From Leptolyngbya sp. (GTDB lineage Bacteria > Cyanobacteriota > Cyanobacteriia > Leptolyngbyales > Leptolyngbyaceae): 64,000 nt of DNA. The position numbers and the translations under genes were made by a program. The notes under the pieces were generated by a model that did not search any database, was not told the origin of the DNA, and saw nothing but the letters and a program-made list of their open reading frames with translations. The stretch is taken from positions 1 to 64,000 of the forward strand of contig QBMH01000004.1 in assembly GCA_003249025.1 (NCBI GenBank). Reading direction: 5' to 3'. Shown here piece by piece: positions 9,245 to 16,581 of this stretch (its first letter is position 1; each line of letters begins with the position of its first letter).

Positions 9245-10318
9245 ATGAAGTACTCAGCCGTTCAACGGGTCTGCCTGTCTGCAATCGGGTGTTTTTTAGC
9301 CAACGCGATCGCGATCGATCTGTCTGGCTCTTTTCCTAAGGTGTCTGCATCTCTAGGCACAGATGCCCAAGCGAGAAGCAGCGGTGGTCGCAGTGGCGGT
9401 GGTTCCTTTCGCTCCAGCCCATCTCGCCCCTCTAGTCCCAGTCGTCCCTCTAGCCCGTCCTATTCAAACCCGTCCTATTCAAACCCTGGTTCTGGCGGAT
9501 CTTACCAGTCAGACCCCTACAGATATAACCGGGGCGGCGGTACGGTGGTTGTTCCAGTGCCAGTAGGTCCTTCTGGTTACACAACCGGCTATGGCGGCAC
9601 CACGGCGAATGGTTCCTCGGGTATCGTATTTATATTGGGGTTGCTGCTGCTGGGTGGCGCGGGGATTTCTCTATTGCTGGTTTATCTGGCGGTAAAGGCA
9701 AAGCGTGGCAATCTCTCCGGTTTTGGGGCTACTAGCATTGATAAAGAGCTTGACAACAACATCGTGACCGTCAGCAAAATTCAAGTGGCGCTATTAGCAC
9801 AAGCACGGGAGATTCAGGCAGACCTGACCCAGTTCAGCCTGGAAACCGACACCGACACTCAGGCAGGGCTTTATCAACTGATGCAAGAGTCTATTTTGGC
9901 GCTTTTGCGTAGCCCAGAAAATTGGAGCCATGTTTTAGCCAGTTCGGAAACCGTAAAAAGTCGTGAAGCCGCAGAAGCCCTGTTCAACCAAATTTCCGTT
10001 GCAGAGCGCAGCAAGTTTAGTGTGGAAACTGTGAGCAACGTTGGCGGCAAGGTGTATCGACGAGACCTTAAGCTAGATCCAGAGGAAGATCCCGCTTCTT
10101 ACATTGTGGTAACGCTGGTTGCGGGCACCGCGCATGATAAACCGCTGTTTGACAAAATCCAAACGGAGAGCGCCTTGAAGGACTCTTTACAAAAACTAGC
10201 AGCGATTCCGCCCGATTACCTGATGGTGTTTGAGCTATTGTGGAGTCCTCAAGATGCCAAGGACAGCTTGACCTATGAGGAGTTGCTGACTGAATATACA
10301 GAGATGGCTCAAATTTAG
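9245..10318 (+). CDS. DUF1517 membrane protein with Ser/Gly-rich N-terminus
   Basis: 357-aa protein. A signal-like N-terminus (residues 1-40) is followed by a Ser/Pro/Gly-rich stretch of roughly residues 45-120 (SPSRPSSPSRPSSPS), one transmembrane helix near residues 125-150 (GIVFILGLLLLGGAGISLLL) and a C-terminal DUF1517 domain. Plant chloroplast FLAP1-type proteins carry this domain and have been tied to acclimation to fluctuating light. The cyanobacterial role is not established to my knowledge. The next gene is a soluble paralogue of its C-terminal domain, and a more distant relative lies at 23178. Confidence 0.8.
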   Translation: MKYSAVQRVCLSAIGCFLANAIAIDLSGSFPKVSASLGTDAQARSSGGRSGGGSFRSSPSRPSSPSRPSSPSYSNPSYSNPGSGGSYQSDPYRYNRGGGTVVVPVPVGPSGYTTGYGGTTANGSSGIVFILGLLLLGGAGISLLLVYLAVKAKRGNLSGFGATSIDKELDNNIVTVSKIQVALLAQAREIQADLTQFSLETDTDTQAGLYQLMQESILALLRSPENWSHVLASSETVKSREAAEALFNQISVAERSKFSVETVSNVGGKVYRRDLKLDPEEDPASYIVVTLVAGTAHDKPLFDKIQTESALKDSLQKLAAIPPDYLMVFELLWSPQDAKDSLTYEELLTEYTEMAQI

Positions 10319-10412
10319 CTTAAATCTCAAGAATCATTGAACTACTCAACCCTGGAAGTGGGTACATTAGCCCTGAAATGGGCACATATTAAAGGAAGGT
10401 AAAAAGGGTGTT

Positions 10413-11018
10413 ATGGTGCAGCTAGAGGGAGCCGATGGCACAGAGTTAACCAACGACATCGTGACGGTTAGCCTGTTGCAGATAGCATTACGGGCGGATG
10501 CGCGCAGACTTCAAACGTTGCTGAATGAGTGGGGGGAAACCGCAGATACCGCAACCCCCGAAGGACTATTTTCACTGCTGCAACAAGTGGCACAGGGGTT
10601 ATTGGACTACTCCCGCCATTGGACTCATGTTTTAGCAAGCTCCAAAACAGTGAATGCCTATGAAGAAGCCGAAGAGGTGTTTAATGCTTGGTCGCTACGA
10701 GAACGCAGCAAGTTTAGTGCCGAAACCTTAACGAATGTGGATGGAGTGATTACGAAGCGATCGCCCATTCCTCCCGACGTTGATGACACTCCCGCTTATA
10801 TTGTGGTAACGCTAATTTTGGGCACAGAAGGCGATCGCCCGCTCTTTAGCGAAATTTATTCCGCTTCTGCGCTCCGAGATGTCCTGGATGATATTCGGAT
10901 GATGCAGCCCCTGTATTTGCTTGTCTTGGAAATGCTCTGGAGTCCTCAAAACCTTGACGACAGCCTTACCGAAGCCGAACGTGCTATGGAATATGCAGAT
11001 ATGGCAGCGATCGCCTAA
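10413..11018 (+). CDS. soluble DUF1517 domain protein
   Basis: 201-aa paralogue of the C-terminal domain of the preceding gene. Shared blocks include ELTNDIVTVSLLQIALRADAR, HWTHVLASSKTV, ERSKFSAETLTNV, AYIVVTLILGT and LLVLEMLWSPQN. It lacks the signal, Ser-rich and membrane segments, so it is probably cytoplasmic or associates with the membrane-bound copy. The ATG at 10413 follows AAAGGAAGG. The arrangement suggests tandem duplication followed by loss of the membrane part in one copy. Function unknown. Confidence 0.8.
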   Translation: MVQLEGADGTELTNDIVTVSLLQIALRADARRLQTLLNEWGETADTATPEGLFSLLQQVAQGLLDYSRHWTHVLASSKTVNAYEEAEEVFNAWSLRERSKFSAETLTNVDGVITKRSPIPPDVDDTPAYIVVTLILGTEGDRPLFSEIYSASALRDVLDDIRMMQPLYLLVLEMLWSPQNLDDSLTEAERAMEYADMAAIA

Positions 11019-11034
11019 GCCAGAGCAATCATTA

Positions 11035-11100
11035 GGGGTTTGGCATTTGGGCAATCTCTCTATCATTCATCCAAGATTTACATTCCGAATGCTAAACCCT
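11035..11100. repeat. 66-bp hairpin repeat, copy 1
   Basis: Imperfect inverted repeat between the DUF1517 gene and smpB. The left arm GGGGTTTGGCATTTGGGCAA pairs with the right arm TTCCGAATGCTAAACCCT around a loop containing CCAAGA. A copy of identical length with conserved arms lies at 32841-32906, so this is a dispersed element. It could form a structured RNA at the mRNA 3' end. Confidence 0.75.
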
Positions 11101-11131
11101 GACTTACCGCATTCCAGCCTAGAATAAAAAC

Positions 11132-11599
11132 ATGAGTGAAAAGGACGACAGCTACAAACTTATTAGTGACAATCGCTACGCGCGCTTTCAGTTCGAGATT
11201 TTAGAAACTTACGAAGCTGGAATTCAGCTAGTGGGCACTGAAGTGAAATCGATTCGGGCAGGCAAGGTCAATCTTAAGGATGGATTTGCCCTAATTCGTG
11301 ATGGAGAGGCGTTTTTGATGAATGTCCACATTTCTCCCCACAACACAACCCGACAAACCTATAACCACGATCCCCGCCGTAACCGTAAATTGCTGCTTCA
11401 CCGCGATGAACTGCGGAGTCTGACAGGCAAGGTTGAACAGCAAGGTTTAACGTTGGTTCCTCTAAAAATGTATATGAAACGTGGCTGGGTCAAGATTGTG
11501 ATTGGGCTGGCACGGGGTAAAAAACTGCACGACAAACGAGAAGATATCAAACGGCGCGATGATCAGCGCGATATGCAGAGGGCAATGAAAACTCAATAA
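11132..11599 (+). CDS. smpB: SsrA-binding protein
   Basis: Binds tmRNA and delivers it to stalled ribosomes for trans-translation. The 155-aa length is normal, with ISDNRYARFQFEILETYEAG and the diagnostic GTEVKSIRAGKVNLKDGFA near residues 36-54, and a basic Lys/Arg-rich C-terminal tail (LHDKREDIKRRDDQRD) that folds in the decoding centre. The ssrA gene is not in this window. Confidence 0.97.
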   Translation: MSEKDDSYKLISDNRYARFQFEILETYEAGIQLVGTEVKSIRAGKVNLKDGFALIRDGEAFLMNVHISPHNTTRQTYNHDPRRNRKLLLHRDELRSLTGKVEQQGLTLVPLKMYMKRGWVKIVIGLARGKKLHDKREDIKRRDDQRDMQRAMKTQ

Positions 11600-11614
11600 A
11601 GAGAAGTTCTTGGT

Positions 11615-11662
11615 GAGTAGATGGGTGCATGAGTAGATGAGTGAATGAGTAGATGGGTGCAT
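11615..11662. repeat. three 16-bp tandem repeats
   Basis: GAGTAGATGGGTGCAT at 11615 and 11647 flanks a variant, GAGTAGATGAGTGAAT, at 11631. It lies between smpB and the cyclase-domain gene, with no evident coding role. Confidence 0.85.
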
Positions 11663-11718
11663 GAATTGGTTGCTTTGCCGCTGATACCCTATGCCTTGCT
11701 TTTTATGACTGACAGCTT

Positions 11719-12324
11719 ATGACTGACAGCAACCGTGCGCGACTGCACCAACTCCTACAAGAACGGATCGAGTATCCAGAGCGAGAACGGGAAGTTGATA
11801 CGCTTATCCATCAAATATTTGATCAAGACTGTGCCATTTTGGTACTAGATCTATGTGGTTTTTCACGGCTAACAATTCGCCACGGCATTATCCACTTTTT
11901 GGCAATGGTGCATCGGATGACTGCGATCGCCGAGCCGCTCGTGACCCATCACAAAGGACGTGTAATTAAACAAGAAGCTGATAATTTGTTTGCGGTTTTT
12001 CCAGATGTGACGATGGCAGTGAATGCAGCCGTGGATATTTTGAAGGGGTTTGCTGCCGTGAATACGGGCTTGCCGGATGATAAGGATCTCCATGCCAGCA
12101 TCGGTATTGGCTATGGCACCACTCTTGTCATTGGCGACAGTGACCTTTATGGCAGCGAAATGAACCTGGCAAGCAAACTGGGTGAAGACTTGGCGCAGCA
12201 AAATGAGATCTTACTGACCGAAGAGGCTTTCAAACAGCTATCCAATAAGTCCGATCTGTCCTTGGAATTGCTAAGCTTTTCTGTTTCTGGCTTATCGCTG
12301 GTTGCTTATGCCTTGAGAAATTAG
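11719..12324 (+). CDS. class III nucleotide cyclase catalytic-domain protein
   Basis: 201-aa stand-alone domain resembling adenylate/guanylate cyclases. The first metal-binding Asp is in VLDLCGFSRLT, the second in KQEADNLFAVFPD, and IGIGYG plus YGSEMNLASKLGE match the later cyclase motifs. No sensor, HAMP or membrane segment is present, so input must come from elsewhere. Whether it makes cAMP, cGMP or nothing cannot be decided: the substrate-specifying residues are not clear by eye, and GFSRLT departs somewhat from the usual GFT. Confidence 0.75.
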   Translation: MTDSNRARLHQLLQERIEYPEREREVDTLIHQIFDQDCAILVLDLCGFSRLTIRHGIIHFLAMVHRMTAIAEPLVTHHKGRVIKQEADNLFAVFPDVTMAVNAAVDILKGFAAVNTGLPDDKDLHASIGIGYGTTLVIGDSDLYGSEMNLASKLGEDLAQQNEILLTEEAFKQLSNKSDLSLELLSFSVSGLSLVAYALRN

Positions 12325-12461
12325 GCAAGATTTCCCCAGCAACTCTCATGATTGTTTGCGTAGCTGACTTTGGTAGATTCTTTAGCAAGCTAATAAATTC
12401 AACGGAAAGATAAAATTTTTGAATGAGATCCCGAAACTCAAAACGTTGCCAATCTTCTTGT

Positions 12462-12758
12462 TTACAAATTCCGCTGAAATTCTTCTAGCAAATCCATTAA
12501 AACAACTTGGCACTGCATGGGTAGTAAATCCGCTAGAGGAACCTCCCGCTTGCCACCGCCCAGCTTCACTGGAATGGCTTGCAGCAGTTTTAGCAGCTTC
12601 TCTTCTGAAAGCTCGTTGTTTGCCAACACGGGATAAAGCTGCTCTGCTAACACAGTATGCAGATGGGCGTTAGAAAGATATAGGTGCCACTTTGCCACAT
12701 CAATATAAACATTGTCGCCAATCTCGGCGGCAAGAGCATCGATCGCTTGACTAGCCAT
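12462..12758 (-). CDS. DUF3181 family protein
   Basis: 98-aa cyanobacterial protein of unknown function (YIDVAKWHLYLSNAHLHTVL, then LKLLQAIPVKLGGGKREVPL and a helical C-terminus). The ATG at 12758 is preceded by AAGGAG at good spacing and is preferred to a TTG 6 bp upstream. It lies just downstream of the small membrane protein at 12793 on the same strand, so the two may be cotranscribed. Confidence 0.78.
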   Translation of the reverse strand: MASQAIDALAAEIGDNVYIDVAKWHLYLSNAHLHTVLAEQLYPVLANNELSEEKLLKLLQAIPVKLGGGKREVPLADLLPMQCQVVLMDLLEEFQRNL

Positions 12759-12792
12759 GAGCAAACTCCTTAAAAACAGACTTAAACATCAG

Positions 12793-13101
12793 TCACGAAC
12801 TGCGACCAAAACCAGTTCCCGATTTTTTGGGTGGTGTCGGGTCGGGATACCGGGCGATCGCAAAAATAAAAATTCCATGTGCCAGTAAAGCTAACGCCCA
12901 CCCAGCCGTAATCCAGGGAGTTCCCGGTACGCCACCCGGAAGCGCCAGTTCAGAGGTTTTTTCACCAAAAACCCGGAAAAACCAAAGTCCTGAATTGATT
13001 GCGCCAAACGTTGCCACATGGGTAGCAAAATTCATCCGGTCGTCTAGACGGCGAAATTCAGGATCTTTGCGATCGGGTTTACGAGACCAACGAGGAGGCA
13101 T
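12793..13101 (-). CDS. small 2TM-domain membrane protein
   Basis: 102 aa. A basic N-terminus (PPRWSRKPDRKDPEFRRLDD) precedes two predicted membrane helices, around residues 25-45 (HVATFGAINSGLWFFRVF) and 63-83 (WITAGWALALLAHGIFIFAI). This matches the cyanobacterial 2TM-domain family of unknown role. It is upstream of the DUF3181 gene by 34 bp. Confidence 0.7.
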   Translation of the reverse strand: MPPRWSRKPDRKDPEFRRLDDRMNFATHVATFGAINSGLWFFRVFGEKTSELALPGGVPGTPWITAGWALALLAHGIFIFAIARYPDPTPPKKSGTGFGRSS

Positions 13102-13257
13102 AAAGCTTAGTAGTAAAAATTAATTCAGTGATTCCTTTAAACTACCGAATAACGGGTAGAAAGAATGACAATCAATGGGTAGAAATTATAGAAATTTATG
13201 CAAAACGGCTCAATTCAGTGGTTTCTGTCTGGATTGGGCGATCGCATGATTGAAGAG

Positions 13258-13302
13258 GCGATCGCGAAGGGAATTTTGCGATATTTGGGGCGGAGTCGTT
13301 AG
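13258..13302 (+). pseudogene. duplicated 3' end of an amidase gene
   Basis: These 45 bp match the last 45 bp of the N-acetylmuramoyl-L-alanine amidase gene (38730-38774) at all but 3 positions, including the stop codon, and encode AIAKGILRYLGRSR. The short frame opens at 13198 but only this tail is homologous. A weaker look-alike (MAIEKELLRYFGK) begins at 13660, on the far side of the small gene in between. Confidence 0.7.
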
Positions 13303-13348
13303 GAGTGCGAGTTACTATGAAGTCACTGAGCATTAGTTAAAGATAACG

Positions 13349-13603
13349 ATGCTGAAAACATTTAAGGCTTGGTTGATAGGAAGCCGTTTAAGTTGGATTG
13401 GTGATATGCCTGAACTAGAAGAACAAATGCTCCAAGTTCATGTCACATTCTTGGATGACAAACCAGGTTTAGAAACTAAAACACGCGGACGCAGGATGGC
13501 TGAAATATTAGCTAATCTTGCGGCTACTCAAGGATTAGGTGATATTGAGCCGACTTTGTGGCAACAAGAAACTCGGCAAGACCGTTCATCGCCGGGACGA
13601 TAA
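13349..13603 (+). CDS. small hypothetical protein
   Basis: 84 aa, not recognised. The sequence is hydrophilic after residue 20, with PELEEQMLQVHVTFLDD and a helical segment TRGRRMAEILANLAATQGL. It lacks a clear ribosome-binding site. It lies between two gene-end remnants and upstream of the HNH gene, a setting typical of accessory DNA. The size and charge would suit an antitoxin-like protein, but nothing specific supports that. Confidence 0.45.
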   Translation: MLKTFKAWLIGSRLSWIGDMPELEEQMLQVHVTFLDDKPGLETKTRGRRMAEILANLAATQGLGDIEPTLWQQETRQDRSSPGR

Positions 13604-13718
13604 AACGTGCTTCTCGACCTGAATCCGTTTGATCCTGATTCACCCAGCGCGGTTTAACAATGGCGATCGAAAAAGAACTTTTGCGATATTTTGGTAAGTT
13701 ATTAGCGTTGAAATAATT

Positions 13719-14630
13719 ATGAGGCGCGTAAATCCTACACCTTCACAAAAGCAACGCTTACTTGAGGCTAATGCGTTTCGGTGTTGTGTTTGCAAGCGCT
13801 CTAGTGTTGGCTTAAACCTACACCACATTGATGGAGTTTCGTCCAATACAGTTGATACAAACTTAGCTGTTCTATGTGTAGAAGACCATGACGCACATCA
13901 TCGTCCTAGCGAATATAAAGAAAGATCAATGCATCTCGAACTGGATTTCAAAGAGATTCTTCGTTTAAAGAACTCCTGGGAAGCCTTTGTAAATGAAGTT
14001 AAGAAACCAAACCCTAAAGTACTTGCAACTCTCTCATGCTATGGAACTGAGGATTTGATTCACTCGTTACAGCTTGTGTTGCAGTGGTCAGACGAACGTA
14101 TTGAATACAAAAAATCATTTCATTTGCTTGATGGAGATCTCGATAGACTTACAGATGAAGTCTTTAAAGAGCTTGCTTCGCTTGGTTCAGGAATTAAATT
14201 GGCTTTTATAGACGAGCCACTTCCAGTGGAGCATTGTTCATGCTGTGGTACTGGCTTTAGCCGCACGATGAAATCGGCAGTTGTTGCCAGACTAACTGAC
14301 CCAGCATGGCAAACAGATTCCTATTGCAGCATTTACATTAACCCAACCCAAGCATCACTAGCGCTGGTATTTTTCTTGGGTGATCAACAGTTATTGAGTT
14401 CAAGCCTTCACTTATGCCAGGGAAAGTACTTGCACTATCATACTGAAGGTGTCGATGATCGTATTTTAGTGAAGCCTAAGCCAAGTATCCGTGCTCAAGC
14501 AACCCAGATTGTCAGTCATGTCCTTTGTGAATGGGCACCTGCAAATGTCTTTGTAGGCACGGGCGATCCCGATGCACCTGATATTATTACGGATTTAGCT
14601 TTGCCAAAAATATGGGAGAGGCGACTTTAG
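13719..14630 (+). CDS. HNH nuclease-like protein with an unknown C-terminal domain
   Basis: 303 aa. The N-terminal 65 residues form an HNH module: Cys22/Cys25 (RCCVCKRS), His35-His36 in LNLHHIDGVS, Asn48 in DTNLAVLC, Cys53, His57 and His60-His61 in EDHDAHH. A helical linker leads to a C-terminal region of about 200 residues with a second Cys cluster (HCSCCGTGF, residues 172-180) and no family I recognise. The gene lacks HIP1 octamers and reads more A+T-rich than its neighbours, which suggests transfer. A defence or DNA-processing role is possible but inferred. Confidence 0.7.
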   Translation: MRRVNPTPSQKQRLLEANAFRCCVCKRSSVGLNLHHIDGVSSNTVDTNLAVLCVEDHDAHHRPSEYKERSMHLELDFKEILRLKNSWEAFVNEVKKPNPKVLATLSCYGTEDLIHSLQLVLQWSDERIEYKKSFHLLDGDLDRLTDEVFKELASLGSGIKLAFIDEPLPVEHCSCCGTGFSRTMKSAVVARLTDPAWQTDSYCSIYINPTQASLALVFFLGDQQLLSSSLHLCQGKYLHYHTEGVDDRILVKPKPSIRAQATQIVSHVLCEWAPANVFVGTGDPDAPDIITDLALPKIWERRL

Positions 14631-14752
14631 CAACCTACGCGCTAGGGCAGTACAAGGGTGAAGAAAACTCAGATCTACCTTGCCAGTATTTATACTTATT
14701 GAAAATCTGATTTCTTAGGAGAAGTGCGAAGTCATTCGTTACTCTTCTGTCG

Positions 14753-15718
14753 TCAATTTTCTATTGCGCTGCCTGTGGCTGCGGATTGTTTGGCTGCATT
14801 GGCAACTTTGAGGGTGTAGAGGCTGGCTTCCGGGGTGACGTAAAGTGGGGTGCCGATGGTGAGATAGTCCAAAACCAGGGCAGTGTCTTTGGCAAACAGT
14901 CCGCGCCGACTGCCGATCGCGATCGCTTCAGTGCCCTCATCCCGAATTAGAGTTCCCTGTTCTCCTTCAAATATCAATGCTCCAGTTTCGCCTTGCACTT
15001 CAAAAGTCCGCTTGGCTTGCCATAGCGCTTCTCCTTTGCCATAGGTCACTTCTGCTAAAAGTCCACTTTTGAAGCGTAAATGAGCAGTGCAGAGGCAGGT
15101 GGAATAGTAGAGGCTGGATAGTGAAGAGTGGGAAAATTGGGCTTGGCAGGTGACGGAGGCGACTTCGCCAAAGAGATCGATTAGGCGATGCAGGCGAGAG
15201 AGGGCACCGACCAAAGGAAACCCGAACTCTTGGAGATTGTAACTCCAGCGTTCAGGGGCGGGACGTTCGGGTTTGAGGGTGACGTAGCGGGCAAAGAAGG
15301 GATCGCCAATTAGCGGTAGAGAGGCTTTGAGGGCTTGGTGAACGCCGCCCAGCAGTTCAATATGTTCCACATGCAGGAGTTTTTGCTTGGCTTTTGCTAG
15401 GGCGATCGCGGCTTCGGCTTCGGCAACATCCAGCGCCAGGGGATATTCCACGACCACATGTTTGCCAGCGTTAAGGGCAGCTTGGGCGATCGCGCCATGA
15501 TCCCGGTTAATCGTCGCAATCATTACTAAATCCACATCGGATCGCGCGATTAGATCTTGCCAGGAGTCACAGGCGATCGCGCCATAGGGTTGACTGAATG
15601 CTTGGGCACGCTCTAAGTCCTGTCCTGCAACAACTACCAAATCAGCACGAGGTTCTCCCTGAAGCGCGTCTGCCCGAAGTTTCGCTGCATGTCCGGTTCC
15701 AATCAATCCCACTCGCAT
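14753..15718 (-). CDS. bvdR: biliverdin reductase
   Basis: NAD(P)H-dependent reductase of the Gfo/Idh/MocA fold that converts biliverdin IX-alpha to bilirubin. The Rossmann motif is GLIGTGHAAKLRA. The usual catalytic EKP is EYP (VVVEYPLAL), as in BvdR. The blocks LLHVEHIELLGGVHQA, FGFPLVGALSR, GSRRGLF, VLDYLTIGTPLYV and EASLYTL match Synechocystis BvdR as I remember it. At 321 aa it is close to the known 328. It is divergent from petF across a 375-bp region. A generic Gfo/Idh/MocA oxidoreductase is the cautious alternative. Confidence 0.85.
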   Translation of the reverse strand: MRVGLIGTGHAAKLRADALQGEPRADLVVVAGQDLERAQAFSQPYGAIACDSWQDLIARSDVDLVMIATINRDHGAIAQAALNAGKHVVVEYPLALDVAEAEAAIALAKAKQKLLHVEHIELLGGVHQALKASLPLIGDPFFARYVTLKPERPAPERWSYNLQEFGFPLVGALSRLHRLIDLFGEVASVTCQAQFSHSSLSSLYYSTCLCTAHLRFKSGLLAEVTYGKGEALWQAKRTFEVQGETGALIFEGEQGTLIRDEGTEAIAIGSRRGLFAKDTALVLDYLTIGTPLYVTPEASLYTLKVANAAKQSAATGSAIEN

Positions 15719-16093
15719 AAAAAATACGGCTTAAAGTCTCAAGAATATATAAGAAACTATCATGATTCAAATCACTCAAAATAAATACTTAATTTGGCTG
15801 ACAAAAAACTCAAAAGTCAATAGTTCAGTGTGTTTTAGTTATTTTTTCGGGCAAAATCGATGATTATTGAGTGTTTTTCCCTCGTCTCATAAGATAAGTA
15901 GATTGGATTGACCATTTCCATTACGAATCCCATTCGTATTAGTCAAGGATCAGGAGTCATAAACCGCTCGTTATCCCGTAGTATCAAGAATGGTAAGGCT
16001 GAAATGTAAAGCAGTCTTAACTTATAAGAATGCACAGTCAGCTTTAAACAAGCTTTCTTAAAGTGCTGTATCCATTAAAGAGAGGACCACTGC
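15719..16093. other. bvdR / petF divergent regulatory region
   Basis: 375 bp without a gene. A palindrome, TACGAATCCCATTCGTA, lies at 15922-15938 and could be an operator. The ferredoxin ATG is preceded by GAGAGGA, a good ribosome-binding site. Promoter boxes could not be fixed. Confidence 0.5.
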
Positions 16094-16393
16094 ATGCCAA
16101 CTTTTAAGGTCACATTAATCAACGAAGCCGAAGGGCTAAATACCACCATCGACGTTCCCGATGATGAGTACATCCTTGACGCAGCCGAAGAACAAGGGAT
16201 TGACCTCCCCTATTCGTGTCGTGCGGGTGCTTGCTCCACCTGTGCTGGCAAGATTGTTTCGGGTGCGGTTGATCAATCTGATCAATCTTTCCTGGATGAT
16301 GACCAAATTCAAGCGGGATATGTGCTGACTTGCGTTGCCTATCCCACTGCCGATGTGACCATTCAGACCCACCAAGAAGAAGCTCTGTACTAG
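16094..16393 (+). CDS. petF: [2Fe-2S] ferredoxin, plant type
   Basis: Soluble electron carrier accepting electrons from photosystem I and feeding ferredoxin-NADP reductase and other reductases. The 99-aa length is standard. The cluster ligands are Cys42, Cys47 and Cys50 ([10 protein letters not shown]) and Cys80 (YVLTCVAYP), and the family ending HQEEALY is present. Residues around the cluster match the photosynthetic PetF1 type rather than the heterocyst or bacterial types. It is monocistronic by layout. Confidence 0.95.
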   Translation: MPTFKVTLINEAEGLNTTIDVPDDEYILDAAEEQGIDLPYSCRAGACSTCAGKIVSGAVDQSDQSFLDDDQIQAGYVLTCVAYPTADVTIQTHQEEALY

Positions 16394-16581
16394 TGCTTCT
16401 CCTCTAGCAGCTTGCAAGATTTTGATGCGATTGCCAATTGTAGCGATCGCGTCATTTCAGCAAAAATATATACCTATAAAAATTCACCTCATAGCGATCC
16501 TGCTGTGGGGTGTATTTTTTGAAAGGCGAGAGGGTTTCAGGTTTCGGGTTTCAGATTCATACCCCTATTCCCTGTTTTCTA

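Noticed and set aside
13604-13657. PIN-toxin-like start (VLLDLNPFD) after the 84-aa gene
   Set aside because: It ends after about 16 codons and lacks any further PIN motif.
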